Part shown: positions 8,808 to 19,706 of the stretch, in pieces
How the letters are laid out: each line of letters starts with the position of its first letter
Position numbering within the stretch: position 1 is the first letter of the stretch
Assembly: GCF_006265115.1 (NCBI RefSeq)
Contig: NZ_SMDR01000002.1
Span: 123,743-187,742, forward strand
Direction of reading: 5' to 3'
Length of the DNA: 64,000 nucleotides
From: Arenimonas terrae
GTDB taxonomy: Bacteria > Pseudomonadota > Gammaproteobacteria > Xanthomonadales > Xanthomonadaceae
Translations under genes and position numbers: made by a program
The notes under the pieces: model-generated
Database searches by the model: none
Seen by the model: the letters and a program-made list of their open reading frames with translations, nothing else
Told to the model about the DNA's origin: nothing

Positions 8808-9227
8808 ATGAAGCTCAAGGGCTCCAGGACCGAAGACAACCTCAAGGCCGCCTTCGCCCGGGAATCCCAGGCCAACCGCCGTTTTTTGTACTTCGCGCAG
8901 AAGGCCGACATCGAAGGCCACAGCGATGTGGCGGCGATCTTCCGCTCCACCGCCGAAGGCGAGACCGGCCACGCGCACGGCCACCTGGAATACCTCGAGG
9001 CCTGCGGCGATCCCGACACGGGCCTGCCGATCGGTGCCACCGCCGACAACCTGCGCGCGGCGATCGCCAGCGAGATCCAGGACGGCAGCGAGCTCTACCC
9101 GCGCATGGCGCAGATCGCCCGCGACGAAGGCTTCGACGAGATCGCCGACTGGTTCGAAACCCTCGCCAAGGCCGAGGGCTCGCACGCCGGCCGCTTCCGC
9201 AAGGCGCTGGAGGACATGGGCAAATGA
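8808..9227 (+). CDS. rubrerythrin (diiron peroxidase, no rubredoxin domain)
   Basis: A 139-residue ferritin-like four-helix protein. The diiron-ligand pattern of the rubrerythrin family is visible: an early Glu in FARESQANRRF, EGETGHAHGH in helix 2, and EIQDGSELYPRM and AKAEGSHAGRF in the second half. Classical rubrerythrins end in a rubredoxin (CxxC...CxxC) domain; this protein has no Cys pairs there and stops after the helical bundle. Rubrerythrins reduce hydrogen peroxide in the cytoplasm, which fits the nearby ahpC-ahpF-oxyR group. The electron donor cannot be read from the sequence. Confidence 0.88.
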   Translation: MKLKGSRTEDNLKAAFARESQANRRFLYFAQKADIEGHSDVAAIFRSTAEGETGHAHGHLEYLEACGDPDTGLPIGATADNLRAAIASEIQDGSELYPRMAQIARDEGFDEIADWFETLAKAEGSHAGRFRKALEDMGK

Positions 9228-9277
9228 GCCGGCGCCCGCGGCTGGCCTGTCCGGCGCCGCGCCGCTAGGCTGGCCGC

Positions 9278-9922
9278 ATGCCCCGCTGGACCTGGATCCT
9301 GATCGCCGCCGGCCTCGCCGCTCTGCTCTGGGCGTCGCGGCAGGCCCCTGCCCCGGCGCCAGCCCAGGCCCTGTCCGGCGGCTCGCCGGTGGCCTGCGTG
9401 CTGCCGCCGATGTCCTCGGCCGCCGAAGGCACGCGGCAGTCGGAGGTTCCGCCGGCGATGGCGGCCTTCCGCATCGGCGAATTCACCGTCTCGCCGCTGG
9501 CCGGCTTCAGCGCGCAGGCGCGGGTGCTGTCGCGCCAGGACTACCGCTTCGGGCCCGGGTCGGACCTCTCGCCCACGGACCTCGCCCTGGGCTGGCAGCG
9601 CATGGCCGACCCGGCCAACTATGGCCGCCTGGACATCTCGCAGTCGGGCCGCTGGTACCACTACCGCTGGGGCGCGGAAGGCCCGCCGCTGCCGCTGGAC
9701 GAAATCATCCGTTCGAGCGCCAACATGCACCTGGTGCCGGCCGACGAAAACGTGGCGCGCGCACTGTCGCGGGTGCGGCCGGACCAGACGGTGCGGCTGC
9801 AGGGCTGGCTGGTCGAAGTGCGGCGCGACGACGGCTGGACCTGGCGCAGCTCGCTGACGCGCGAAGACAGCGGCGCCGGCGCCTGCGAACTGATCTACGT
9901 CTGCGCGCTGTCGTCCTACTGA
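9278..9922 (+). CDS. conserved hypothetical, membrane-anchored, exported
   Basis: A 214-residue protein that I cannot assign to a named family. It begins with a hydrophobic signal or anchor (about 4-20), then an Ala/Pro-rich linker, then a folded region with many Trp and Tyr (strings DYRFGPGSDLSPTDLALGW and SGRWYHYRWG). This pattern is known from uncharacterised proteins in Pseudomonas and Xanthomonas relatives. The first residues after the anchor lack a lipobox. The gene is single and ends convergently two bases from apt. Topology suggests it acts in the periplasm. Confidence 0.65.
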   Translation: MPRWTWILIAAGLAALLWASRQAPAPAPAQALSGGSPVACVLPPMSSAAEGTRQSEVPPAMAAFRIGEFTVSPLAGFSAQARVLSRQDYRFGPGSDLSPTDLALGWQRMADPANYGRLDISQSGRWYHYRWGAEGPPLPLDEIIRSSANMHLVPADENVARALSRVRPDQTVRLQGWLVEVRRDDGWTWRSSLTREDSGAGACELIYVCALSSY

Positions 9923-9923
9923 T

Positions 9924-10442
9924 TCAGTAGCGCAGCGTCGCCAGCAGCGGCGACGCCGAGGTCCAGCGTGCGCGGCCGCCGAGCGCCGCGAGCTCGATCA
10001 GCACCGCGCCGCCCGCCAGCTCCACCTCGAGCCCGGCCAGCAGCGACGCAGCCGCCGCCAGCGTGCCGCCGGTCGCCAGCACGTCGTCCACCAGCAGCAC
10101 GCGGTCGCCCGGCGCCAGCGCGCCGCGCTGCACCTGCAGCCGGTCGCTGCCGTACTCGAGCGCGTAGGCGATCTCGTGCACTTCGCCAGGCAGCTTGCCC
10201 GGCTTGCGCACCGGCACGAAGCCGACGCCCAGCTCGCGCGCCATCGCGGCGCCGAAGATGAAACCGCGCGCCTCGACGCCGGCGACCGCACCCAGCCGCG
10301 CGTCGCGCCAGGGCGCCGCCATGGCCGCCACCGCAGCGGCGAAGGCCGGGCCGTCGGCCAGCATCGGCATGACGTCCTTGAACAGGATGCCGGGCTTGGG
10401 GAAGTCGGCGACGTCGCGGATGAGTCCGGAGAATCCGTCCAC
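9924..10442 (-). CDS. apt: adenine phosphoribosyltransferase
   Basis: Apt salvages adenine, making AMP from adenine and PRPP in the cytoplasm. With GTG at 10442 the protein has 172 residues, near the E. coli length of 183. It shows the N-terminal family string [12 protein letters not shown] and the PRPP-binding motif [13 protein letters not shown]. The start lies two bases after the stop codon of the upstream glutathione S-transferase gene, with GAGG just before it, so the two are probably translationally coupled. Longer frames upstream are shadows of the transferase gene. Confidence 0.93.
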   Translation of the reverse strand: MDGFSGLIRDVADFPKPGILFKDVMPMLADGPAFAAAVAAMAAPWRDARLGAVAGVEARGFIFGAAMARELGVGFVPVRKPGKLPGEVHEIAYALEYGSDRLQVQRGALAPGDRVLLVDDVLATGGTLAAAASLLAGLEVELAGGAVLIELAALGGRARWTSASPLLATLRY

Positions 10443-10444
10443 GC

Positions 10445-11095
10445 TCAGGCCTCGTCCGCGCCGACGCGCTCGGTTTCCGCGCGCGCCGCCGCGTCCCATT
10501 CGCGCATCGCCGGCAGGGCGAAGACCGCGTCCATGTAGGCGCTGGCGGTGTCGTCGGTGCGCACGCCGTAACCGCGGAAACGGACGCAGACCGGCGCGAA
10601 CATCGCGTCGACGATGCCGAAACCGCCGCACAGGAAATCGCCCTGGCCGCCGAAGCGGGTGCGCAGCCCGCGCCACAGTTCCTGCACGCGACCGATGTCG
10701 CGCTCGGCGTCGGCGTCCCAGCGGTAGCCGTTGGGCTGGCGGCGCACGTTCATCGGCAGCTGGCCGCGCAGCGCGGCGAAGCCCGAATGCATTTCCGAGG
10801 CCGCGCAGCGCGCCAGCGCGCGCGTGGCCAGGTCGGCGGGCCAGCCGCGGCCCTGCAGCCAACGGTCGTTGGCGTACTCGCAGATGGCCAGCGAATCCCA
10901 CACCGTCAGCTCGCCGTCGCGCAGCACCGGCACGCGCCGGGTCGGCGACCAGCGGCCGACCTCGGCGTGGAATTCCGGCGTGTCGAGCGGCAGCCGCACC
11001 TCGTCGAAGGCGACGCCGAAATGCCGCAGCAGCAGCCAGGGCCGCAGCGACCAGGAGGAGTAGTTCTTGTTGCCGATGACCAACGTAGTTGCCAT
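10445..11095 (-). CDS. glutathione S-transferase family protein
   Basis: A 216-residue cytosolic protein with an N-terminal thioredoxin-like domain ([19 protein letters not shown], then RRVPVL and [10 protein letters not shown], the glutathione-binding turn and SNAIL-like segment) and an all-helical C-terminal domain. It resembles the bacterial maleylacetoacetate-isomerase-like / zeta-type group; the Ser-Ser in NYSSWS is the likely activating position. The substrate is unknown. ATG 11095 has GAGG close upstream; an in-frame ATG 39 bases earlier is less supported. It precedes apt in an apparent two-gene operon with no obvious functional link. Confidence 0.87.
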   Translation of the reverse strand: MATTLVIGNKNYSSWSLRPWLLLRHFGVAFDEVRLPLDTPEFHAEVGRWSPTRRVPVLRDGELTVWDSLAICEYANDRWLQGRGWPADLATRALARCAASEMHSGFAALRGQLPMNVRRQPNGYRWDADAERDIGRVQELWRGLRTRFGGQGDFLCGGFGIVDAMFAPVCVRFRGYGVRTDDTASAYMDAVFALPAMREWDAAARAETERVGADEA

Positions 11096-11152
11096 GACGC
11101 CTCGAAAGGAAAAGGAAAAGCCGGGGCGCACCACGCGAGGCCCCGCAGCCCC

Positions 11153-13339
11153 TCAGCTGAAAATCTGGTTGCCGCCGTTCTTGGCGGCGATCTGCGCCGC
11201 GCGCGCCGCGCGTTCGATCAGGGCGGCGGCATCGCGCTCCTCCGGTCCGGCATGGGCCACGCCCACGCTGACCGAGAGGCCGGTGGCGGCGATGCGGGGA
11301 TCGACGGCCAGCCGCGTGACGGCGGCGCGCAGGCGGTCGGCATATTCGCGCGCCTCCAGCAGGCGCCGCCCCTGCGCCACGACCAGGAACCCGTCGGGGC
11401 CGGAACGGCCGACCTGGTCGCCATAGGCGATCTCCTCGCGCAGCAGGTCCGCGACCGGGCGCAGCCCGGTGACCGCACCGACTTCGCCACCGGCCTCGCG
11501 CAGCGCCGGCAGCTGGTCGAGCACCACGCAGAGCAGACTCAGCGACTGCTGCTTGAGGCGGGCCGCATCCAGTGCCGTGCCCAGGTACTGGCGCAACGCT
11601 TCCACGCGCAGCACGCCCGTGGCCGGATCATTGTCGGCGGCGCGCTGCGCGCTGACCGTGCTCGAGGCCTCGTCGCCGGCCATGATCGCCATCGCGGCGA
11701 ATTCCGCGCACAGCGCCAGCTCGGCGTCGCTGTAGGTGACGTCGGCCTGGCGTTCGACCAGCAGCGCGCCCCAGCCCGGCCTCGGGATCGGCAGCGGGAT
11801 CACCGCCAGCTGTACCTGGTCGAGCGGGCCGGGCCCGTCGAAGTCGATGCCGATCTGCTGCGGCGCGCGCAGGCGGCTGAGGTTCTTGAGCAGGGTCGAG
11901 CGCTGCGCAAGCAGTTCGCGGTAGCGCGGCTCGGCGGTCGGCGGTTCGGCCTGCAGCAGGTCCTCGCCGTGGAAATGCATGGCCACGACGGCCGCCGAAC
12001 TCTGGTTGAGCACCGGCTTGAGGCCGTCGAGCAGGCGCCGGAACGCGATCCACTTCAGGTCGCCGTCGGCGGCGTTCTTGAGGCCGGCCTGCAGGCCCTC
12101 CTCGAGACGGGTGCGCGCCATGGCGATCTTCTCGGCAGCCGACGGCTCCGGCGGCTCGGCGCGCTTGCGCATCGCCCAGCGCTGCAGGCGCGCGCGGATC
12201 CAGGGCAGGCCCAGGTAAAGCGCCATCGCCACCGCCAGCAGAAACTGGGCACCGTAGAGGTTGAACAGGCTGGGTGCCGCCAGCTGCCTGTCCGCCAGCA
12301 CCCGCATTACCACCGCGCCGGCCACGGCGAGCAGGGCCAGCACCGGGCCCCAGCGGTAGCTGCGCGAATCGAGCAGGAGCATCAGCAGGCAGGCCAGCAA
12401 GGCCAGCACGTAACCGCCCCAGGCGGCCCATTGCAGCTGGTGGGCCTGCACGCTCGGCAGGAACAGCAGGCTGTAGACCGCTGCCGCCACCAGCAGCCAG
12501 CCCAGGCCGCGCATCCAGGGCACCAGGCCCGGCGCCGACTTGGCCAGACCCGAATAATGGCGCGTGGCCAGCACCAGCGGACCCGCCCCCAGCAGGAACA
12601 GCGCCAGCGGCGCCGTGGCGCCCAGGCTCGCCAGCCTGGCGATCTCGGGCAGCGAATACAGATGGCCATTGATGCCCAGGCAGGCCAGCCAGGCGGTCAG
12701 CGCCGCCGCACCCACCGCCAGCGCGCCGGACCGCGGATCTTCGTAATGGCGGACCAGGGACAGCGCCGCCACCAGCAGGAACAGCAGATAGGTGTAGCGG
12801 AACAGGCTGCGCGCCGACGATGCTTCCAGCGCGGCCTGGGTGCTGTCCATGACGCGCAGGTGCAGGCCGCCGCTGACCTTGCCTTCGATCTCGAGGTAGA
12901 GCTCGGTCTTGCCCGAGAGCCCCGGGGGCAGCGGCAGCTCGAAGTTCGCGGGCCAGGGCGAATCGTCGGGCCCCGCCTGGAAGAAGCTCTCCTCCGCCAC
13001 GGCCTGGCCGATCGGCGGTACCCGCAGACGCAGCCGATCCAGAGGCACCCGGGGCAGGACCAGGCGCCAGCGCGCGGAGTCGCCGGGCGGCAGGTCGACG
13101 CGTACACGGACCCAGATGGTCGTGCCGTCGCGCGCTGAGAACGGGAAGCCCGGCGTCAGCACCGGCGTGAAGCCCGGCTGGGCGCGGCCGCTCAGGATGG
13201 CGCCCAGGGTGGTTCCCACCGGCGTTTCCATGACGGCCAGCTCCACCGGCAGGCCCACCGCAGCGGCAGCGGCAGGTGCCGGCGACAGCATCGCGGCCAG
13301 GAACCCGAAGGCGAACAAACAGGCACGCGCGATGCGCAA
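11153..13339 (-). CDS. 7TM-DISM-type sensor with degenerate GGDEF domain
   Basis: A 728-residue membrane signalling protein. I start at TTG 13339 because it follows an AGGGGAG ribosome-binding site and gives a signal peptide; no in-frame ATG fits. In order: signal 1-27; a periplasmic beta domain of the DISM type about 30-165; about seven hydrophobic segments between 180 and 380; a GAF-like region about 430-555; and a diguanylate-cyclase-like domain about 568-728. The GGDEF signature is changed to GPDGF (647-651), so the catalytic Glu and a loop Gly are gone. Cyclic-di-GMP synthesis is therefore unlikely; it may bind nucleotide or act through contacts. The ligand is unknown. It is divergent from glnS. 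Confidence 0.8.
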   Translation of the reverse strand: MRIARACLFAFGFLAAMLSPAPAAAAAVGLPVELAVMETPVGTTLGAILSGRAQPGFTPVLTPGFPFSARDGTTIWVRVRVDLPPGDSARWRLVLPRVPLDRLRLRVPPIGQAVAEESFFQAGPDDSPWPANFELPLPPGLSGKTELYLEIEGKVSGGLHLRVMDSTQAALEASSARSLFRYTYLLFLLVAALSLVRHYEDPRSGALAVGAAALTAWLACLGINGHLYSLPEIARLASLGATAPLALFLLGAGPLVLATRHYSGLAKSAPGLVPWMRGLGWLLVAAAVYSLLFLPSVQAHQLQWAAWGGYVLALLACLLMLLLDSRSYRWGPVLALLAVAGAVVMRVLADRQLAAPSLFNLYGAQFLLAVAMALYLGLPWIRARLQRWAMRKRAEPPEPSAAEKIAMARTRLEEGLQAGLKNAADGDLKWIAFRRLLDGLKPVLNQSSAAVVAMHFHGEDLLQAEPPTAEPRYRELLAQRSTLLKNLSRLRAPQQIGIDFDGPGPLDQVQLAVIPLPIPRPGWGALLVERQADVTYSDAELALCAEFAAMAIMAGDEASSTVSAQRAADNDPATGVLRVEALRQYLGTALDAARLKQQSLSLLCVVLDQLPALREAGGEVGAVTGLRPVADLLREEIAYGDQVGRSGPDGFLVVAQGRRLLEAREYADRLRAAVTRLAVDPRIAATGLSVSVGVAHAGPEERDAAALIERAARAAQIAAKNGGNQIFS

Positions 13340-13468
13340 GCGTCTCTCCCCTAAACATGCCCCCCGGCCGGTCGATTCTAACCATGTCGGGGCCTTCCGT
13401 TCAGCCGGCGGTCGGGGCAGGCCCCAAGCCGGTAAACTGGGCGGCCTTCCACCCCCACGCCCGGACGC

Positions 13469-15204
<1,736 letters not shown>

Positions 15205-15208
<4 letters not shown>

Positions 15209-15762
15209 TCTACGCCCAGCTCCACCTCACCCTGCCGGCCTGGATCCACGAGGAAGTGGACGGCAACCGGCTGTACCCGGACGCCGAGAGCCGCATCGCC
15301 CTGGCGATCCAGCTCTCGCGCCGCAACGTCGACCACCGCAGCGGCGGTCCGTTCGGCGCCGCGGTGTTCACGGGCGAAGGACGGCTGGTGGGCGTGGGCG
15401 TGAACCGCGTGGTGCCGCACAACTGCTCCGCCGCGCACGCCGAAGTGATGGCGCTGACCACCAGCCAGCAGCGTGTGCAAAGCTTCCGCCTGAACCAGTC
15501 GGGCGAACGTTTCATCCTGGCCACCTCGGCCCAGCCCTGCTCGATGTGCTACGGCGCGCTGATCTGGGCCGGCATCGACGAGCTGCTGATCGCGGCGCGC
15601 GCCGACGACGTGCAGCAGCTGGCCGGTTTCGACGAAGGCCCGCTGCCCGCCGACTGGAAGGGCGAGCTGGAAAAACGCGGCATTGCCGTGAAGACCGACC
15701 TGATGCGCGACCACGCGCGCGACGTGCTGCGCGACTACGGAGAATCCGGACTTGTCTACTGA
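15205..15762 (+). CDS. nucleoside / guanine deaminase of the cytidine-deaminase fold
   Basis: A 185-residue zinc-dependent deaminase. The zinc and catalytic signature is complete: HAEVMAL supplies one zinc ligand and the catalytic Glu, and PCSMCYGAL supplies two Cys ligands. The sequence [10 protein letters not shown] before it resembles the guanine deaminase / TadA branch. The C-terminal half differs from TadA, and I cannot separate guanine, cytosine or another base as substrate. It starts with GTG at 15205, overlapping the glnS TGA by 4 bases (GTGA), so it is probably translated by coupling. Longer upstream readings are shadows of glnS. Confidence 0.82.
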
Positions 15763-16798
15763 CGGCCTGCTGGCCTACTGCCGCCCCGGCTTCGAGCCCG
15801 AGCTCGCCGCCGAACTGGGCGAGCGTGCGGCCCTCGCCGGCTTTCCGGGTTACGCCCGCGCCGAACGCAACACCGGCTACGTCGAGTTCCTCGGCGTCGA
15901 GGACGGCGCCGGCCTGGCGCGCGCCCTGCCCTGGTCGACGCTGATCTTCGCGCGGCAGAAACTGCGCCTGCTGGCCGACCTGCCCGGCATGGATCCCAAG
16001 GACCGCATCGCACCGATCATGGAAGCGCTGGGCGGCCGCGGCCGCCACGGCGATGTCTGGGTCGAACATCCGGATTCGGACGAAGGCAAGCAGCTCGCTG
16101 GCCTGGCCCGCGCGCTTGGCAACGCCCTGCGCCCGGCCCTGCGCCAGCGCGGCCTGATCACCGAGAAGGAAGACCCGCGCCTGCCGCGCCTGCACGTGCT
16201 GCTGCTCGCCGGCGACCACGCCCTGCTGGGCAGCGCCGAACCCAAGGACGCCTCGCCCTGGCCGCTGGGCGTGCCGCGCCTGCGCGCCCATGCCGACGCG
16301 CCCAGCCGCAGCGCACTCAAGCTCGAGGAAGCGCTGATGATGCTGCTGACCGAAAAGGAGCGCGCCGAGTTCATCAAGCCGGGCCTGTTCGCCGCCGACC
16401 TCGGCGCCGCGCCCGGCGGCTGGAGCTGGGTGCTGGCCCGCCAGCACATCCGCGTGTTCTCGGTCGACAACGGCCCGATGGCGCAGAGCGCGCTGGACAT
16501 GCCGGTGATCGAGCACATCCGCGCCGACGGTTTCCGCTGGCAGCCGCCCAAGCCGCTGGACTGGATGGTCTGCGACATGGTCGAGTCGCCGCGCAAGGTC
16601 GCCGACCGCATGGCCACCTGGTTCCGCGAAGGCTGGTGCAAGCACGCGATCTTCAACCTCAAGCTGCCGATGAAGAAGCGCTGGGACGAGACCCGCGACT
16701 GCCTGCAGCACTTCGTCGACCACGCCGGCCGGCCGCTGACCCTGCGCGCCAAGCAGCTCTACCACGACCGCGAAGAGATCACGGTCTATGCGGGGTAA
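15752..16798 (+). CDS. rlmM: 23S rRNA 2'-O-ribose methyltransferase RlmM
   Basis: RlmM methylates the 2'-OH of C2498 in E. coli 23S rRNA. The protein has 348 residues, near the usual 360. It has the N-terminal THUMP-like region (ERNTGYVEFLG) and the Rossmann methyltransferase domain with the SAM motif DLGAAPGGWSW, and the K-D-K-E-type residues lie around ADLGA, CDMVESP and FNLKLPMKK. TTG 15752 is the start: GGAG stands 9 bases upstream, and the gene overlaps the deaminase gene by 11 bases. The glnS-deaminase-rlmM run suggests one transcript. Confidence 0.93.
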   Translation: MSTDGLLAYCRPGFEPELAAELGERAALAGFPGYARAERNTGYVEFLGVEDGAGLARALPWSTLIFARQKLRLLADLPGMDPKDRIAPIMEALGGRGRHGDVWVEHPDSDEGKQLAGLARALGNALRPALRQRGLITEKEDPRLPRLHVLLLAGDHALLGSAEPKDASPWPLGVPRLRAHADAPSRSALKLEEALMMLLTEKERAEFIKPGLFAADLGAAPGGWSWVLARQHIRVFSVDNGPMAQSALDMPVIEHIRADGFRWQPPKPLDWMVCDMVESPRKVADRMATWFREGWCKHAIFNLKLPMKKRWDETRDCLQHFVDHAGRPLTLRAKQLYHDREEITVYAG

Positions 16799-16823
16799 GG
16801 TCTACGCGCTCTGCGCTACGCCC

Positions 16824-16907
16824 CCCACGATCGAGAAGCCGATCGTGGGCCCCCGCAGCGTTTGCTTCCAATCCCCGCGCCTTCGGCGCGCCCCCTTGCT
16901 AAGGGGG
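16824..16907. repeat. three adjacent hairpins after rlmM
   Basis: Three perfect stem-loops lie within 84 bases: CCCACGATCG with its complement (10 bp, 6-base loop, 16824-16849), CGCGCC / GGCGCG (6 bp, loop TTC, 16876-16890) and CCCCCTT / AAGGGGG (7 bp, loop GCT, 16891-16907). They resemble a dispersed intergenic palindromic element rather than coding sequence. None has a clear T-run. The last stem overlaps the likely start region of the EF-hand gene. Confidence 0.6.
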
Positions 16908-17210
16908 CTCGCGGTGGCGTTGATCCTGGGATCCGTGGCCGCACAGGCCGACGATTATTTTTCGAAGGTGGACCGCGACGGCGACGGACGCGTGTCGCTG
17001 CCCGAGTTCCTCGAGCGCATGAGCTTCGCCTTCCGGCAGATGGACGTGAACCGCAACGACGTGCTCGAGCCGCACGAGCAGCACATCCCGGACGCACCGA
17101 CGATCACCCTGGCCCAGCACCACGAGCGCTTCACCGCGCAGTTCACCCGCCAGGACGCCGACGGCAACGGCAGCCTCAGCCCCGCCGAACTCCTGGCGCC
17201 GCCGCGCTAG
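16896..17210 (+). CDS. small exported EF-hand calcium-binding protein
   Basis: A short periplasmic protein with three EF-hand loops: DRDGDGRVSLPE, DVNRNDVLEPHE and DADGNGSLSPAE, each with acidic or polar ligands at positions 1, 3, 5, 9 and 12. It should bind calcium; the partner is unknown. The start is uncertain. TTG 16896 gives a compact signal peptide ending SVAAQA. GTG 16914 has an AAGGGGG site 6 bases upstream but leaves almost no basic n-region. ATG 16788 overlaps rlmM and would translate the hairpin cluster. Palindromes may have been inserted into the original leader region. Confidence 0.75.
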   Translation: MLRGLAVALILGSVAAQADDYFSKVDRDGDGRVSLPEFLERMSFAFRQMDVNRNDVLEPHEQHIPDAPTITLAQHHERFTAQFTRQDADGNGSLSPAELLAPPR

Positions 17211-17320
17211 GACGCGCAAGTGCCGCGGGAGGGCAGGATGCCCGGAGCGGCGATGCACACTGACGTGCGAATGCCGCGGGAGGGCAGGATGCCCGGAGCG
17301 GCCGCCGCGCTAGGACGCGC
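17198..17320. repeat. nested direct repeats with hairpins
   Basis: The sequence from 17221 to 17251 recurs exactly at 17272-17302 (31 bases, starting TGCCGCGGGAGGGCAG). Each copy contains GGGCA-GGA-TGCCC flanked by CCGC...GCGG, so each can fold. The pair is flanked by a second exact repeat of 20 bases (GCCGCCGCGCTAGGACGCGC) at 17198-17217 and 17301-17320. The left flanking copy holds the last codons and stop of the EF-hand gene; the right copy lies 1 base from the MAPEG gene stop. It looks like a local duplication of about 103 bases carrying palindromic elements. Confidence 0.75.
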
Positions 17321-17321
17321 C

Positions 17322-17744
17322 CTACCCTTCGTATTCCTGCGCCTCGACATCGCTCGCCAGGTAGGGCGACACGAAACCGGCGATCGCGAACAGCGACATC
17401 GCCACCATCAGCAGCAGCGTGAACAGGATGCCGACGAAGCGCCCCGGGCTGGCCGAGGAACTGCGGCTCAGGCCCCAGGCGTGCAGCACGCGCGACACCA
17501 GCAGGGTGGCGCCGAAACCGTGGATCACCGCGTTCGGATAGCCGTTGAGCTCCATGCCGCCGAGCAGCAGCAGGGCCAGCGGCAGGTATTCGACCGCATT
17601 GGCGTGGGCGCGCACGCGCTTGACCATCTCGTGGTCGCCGCCGTCGCCGATGCCGATCTTGTGGCTGAGCCGTCGCGCCATCACCCGCCCGGCGAGGGTC
17701 AGGACCAGCAGGGTGCAGAGGCCGGCATAAAGCAGGGTGATCAT
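17322..17744 (-). CDS. MAPEG-family membrane protein
   Basis: A 140-residue inner-membrane protein of the MAPEG family (membrane-associated proteins in eicosanoid and glutathione metabolism). Four hydrophobic segments are visible, with the family string RVRAHANAVEYLPLALLLLGG between the first and second, containing the Arg and Asn-x-x-Glu that contact glutathione. Bacterial members (YecN-like) are usually uncharacterised and may have glutathione transferase or peroxidase activity. It is convergent with the EF-hand gene, separated by the duplicated repeat, and 66 bases downstream of the PhoX-like gene. Confidence 0.88.
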   Translation of the reverse strand: MITLLYAGLCTLLVLTLAGRVMARRLSHKIGIGDGGDHEMVKRVRAHANAVEYLPLALLLLGGMELNGYPNAVIHGFGATLLVSRVLHAWGLSRSSSASPGRFVGILFTLLLMVAMSLFAIAGFVSPYLASDVEAQEYEG

Positions 17745-17810
17745 GGCTTTTCCAGGGGCGGGGACGTGGCGGAATGATCCGCGCCGCGCGGCCGCGGCGC
17801 AATGCCGCCG

Positions 17811-19208
17811 TCAGATCAGCCCGTTGCGCCAGGGCCCGGTGATCGCCACGGTGAAGCCCGGCGAGTAGACGTTGGCGAACAGCCATTTCCCGTCCGGCGA
17901 GAAACACGCGCCGGCCCACTCCTCGTCGCGGAAATCGCCGGCGAAGCCCATGTGCCCGTCCAGGCGCACGTTGTTTCGGCAGAACTCGAACAGGCCGCCG
18001 GCGGCGGTCATGCCGTACAGGCGCTGCACCGGCTGCTCGGAATCCTCGCAGATCACCAGGCCGCCGCGTGGGCTCAGCACGACGTTGTCGGGATAGTCGA
18101 GCACCGCCGGATCGGGCGACTCGAAGACCAGCTCCAGCATCTCGTCCTTGGGGTGATAGGCCCAGACCTGGCCGCAGGTCGCGTCGCCGCCGTTGGTGGC
18201 GGTGAAATAGACCCGGCCCTCGCCGACGAAACAGCCCTCGAGCCGGGTGAAGCGCGAGCCGCCATTGGCCAGGCCCTGGCGCACGACGCCGCGCGGGCCG
18301 TTGTCGCTGTCCACGCCACGCTCGGGGTGTTCGATCTCCACCCACTCCACCTTCAGCCGCTCGCCCATGCGCCGGCCCGAGCGCAGGTCGGGCGCGCCGA
18401 TGGCCTTGAGCATCTGCAGCCGGCCGCCGCGCACGGGCTCGCCCTTCACCTTCGGGATCATCCGGTAGAAACCGGCTTCCGGCTCGACGTCCTCGGTGAG
18501 GTAGAAGATGCCGGTGTCCGGATCCACGCTGACCGCTTCGTGCTTGAACTGGCCCATGTCCACCAGGGCCTCCGCGCGCGACAGCCCTTCGGCCGGCACC
18601 TCGAACACGAAGCCGTGGTCCTTGCCCAAGGGATATTCGACGCCGGCCAGCGCGACGTTGCCAGCGGCGCTGACGAACTCCTCGCAGCTCAGCCAGGTGC
18701 CCCAGGGTGTGGTGCCGCCGGCGCAGTTGTTGACGGTGCCGCCCAGCGACGGCCGCGCGTCGATCAGCTTGCCGGCCCGCGCATCGAAGCGCAGGGTTGC
18801 GGTGCCACCGCCGCATCGGGGGTCGTAGGTCGCCGCCGCGGGCGCGAAGCTGCCCCAGCCGGCCGTCACCTCGTGGTTGCGCACCAGGGTGACGATGTCG
18901 CCCTCGGTCCGCACCACGCCCATGCCGTCGTGCGAATCGGGGGTCTTCTGGCCGTCGGCCATCAACTCGTGGGTCCAGCCGAAGCTGGTGTAGCTGAAGC
19001 CTTCCGGCAGGCGCAGCAGCGGCAGGCCGGTGTTGAGGTCGCGCACGACCTTCAGCGGGCCGTAGCCCGGGTGGCTGTCGGCGCGTGCGCCGGCCTGGGC
19101 CAGCAGTTTTCCAATCGGGCTCAGGCCGAGGGCGGCGGCGCCCAGCCCGAGGCCGGCCGAACGCAGCAGGCGGCGGCGGGAGTTCGGCTCATGGGCGTCG
19201 TGGGTCAT
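17811..19208 (-). CDS. PhoX-like alkaline phosphatase (DUF839), Tat-exported
   Basis: A 465-residue periplasmic protein of the PhoX / DUF839 family. PhoX enzymes are monomeric phosphatases that use calcium and iron and leave through the Tat pathway. Here SRRRLLRSAGLGLGAAAL is a twin-arginine signal. Family strings visible are TVNNCAGGTTPWGTWLSCEE, LVRNHEVT, VCEDSEQP and GEFCRNN-like segments. ATG 19208 is chosen over 19238, which has no ribosome-binding site. Phosphate-starvation control is common in the family, but I see no clear Pho box. Substrate range cannot be told. Confidence 0.85.
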   Translation of the reverse strand: MTHDAHEPNSRRRLLRSAGLGLGAAALGLSPIGKLLAQAGARADSHPGYGPLKVVRDLNTGLPLLRLPEGFSYTSFGWTHELMADGQKTPDSHDGMGVVRTEGDIVTLVRNHEVTAGWGSFAPAAATYDPRCGGGTATLRFDARAGKLIDARPSLGGTVNNCAGGTTPWGTWLSCEEFVSAAGNVALAGVEYPLGKDHGFVFEVPAEGLSRAEALVDMGQFKHEAVSVDPDTGIFYLTEDVEPEAGFYRMIPKVKGEPVRGGRLQMLKAIGAPDLRSGRRMGERLKVEWVEIEHPERGVDSDNGPRGVVRQGLANGGSRFTRLEGCFVGEGRVYFTATNGGDATCGQVWAYHPKDEMLELVFESPDPAVLDYPDNVVLSPRGGLVICEDSEQPVQRLYGMTAAGGLFEFCRNNVRLDGHMGFAGDFRDEEWAGACFSPDGKWLFANVYSPGFTVAITGPWRNGLI

Positions 19209-19264
19209 GCGCAGGGTCTCGGGCGGGCGACCCCGCATTCGATCAACGGAATGTCACAGCCGTA

Positions 19265-19696
19265 TTACGGCACGTCGTCGAGGATCTCGATGCCGGTGGC
19301 GACGATGCGCAGCTCCTGTGCGGCCGGGGCGGCGGCGCCGTCGTCCTCGACCAGGTGCCTGGCGTGTTCGGCGCTGATCGGCTCGACCTGCAGCACGCCC
19401 CAGGCATGGGCGACGCCGGCCGAATCGGTGGGCACGGCGAACCCGTGGTCCTTGGCCATCACCCGGGCGCTGTGGCCGTCGGCTTCCAGCACGACCCAGC
19501 AACCCTTCTTCTGGCAGACCTGGGTGATGCGGCCGCTGAAGCGCATCGGCTTGCCGGCGTAGGCGGCGGGATCGGCGGCGGCCACGGCGATCGACACCGG
19601 TTCGCTTTCCGGCATCGCCTCGCCATAGGGCGTGGCGTGCGAGGCGAGCGCGGCGGGAGCGATCAACAGCAGCAGCATCGGCAGGAAACGGCGCAT
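19265..19696 (-). CDS. DUF4920-type periplasmic protein
   Basis: A 143-residue secreted protein: signal peptide MRRFLPMLLLLIAPAALA, then a small beta-rich domain with RFSGRITQVCQKKGCWVVL, the hallmark of DUF4920. Two Cys in QVCQKKGCW may form a disulfide or bind metal. The function of the family is unknown. A GAGGAGA ribosome-binding site precedes ATG 19696. It lies 10 bases downstream of the metallo-beta-lactamase-fold gene and 56 upstream of the PhoX-like gene, all on the minus strand, so these are probably one transcript. Confidence 0.75.
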   Translation of the reverse strand: MRRFLPMLLLLIAPAALASHATPYGEAMPESEPVSIAVAAADPAAYAGKPMRFSGRITQVCQKKGCWVVLEADGHSARVMAKDHGFAVPTDSAGVAHAWGVLQVEPISAEHARHLVEDDGAAAPAAQELRIVATGIEILDDVP

Positions 19697-19706
19697 GGTC
19701 TTCTCC

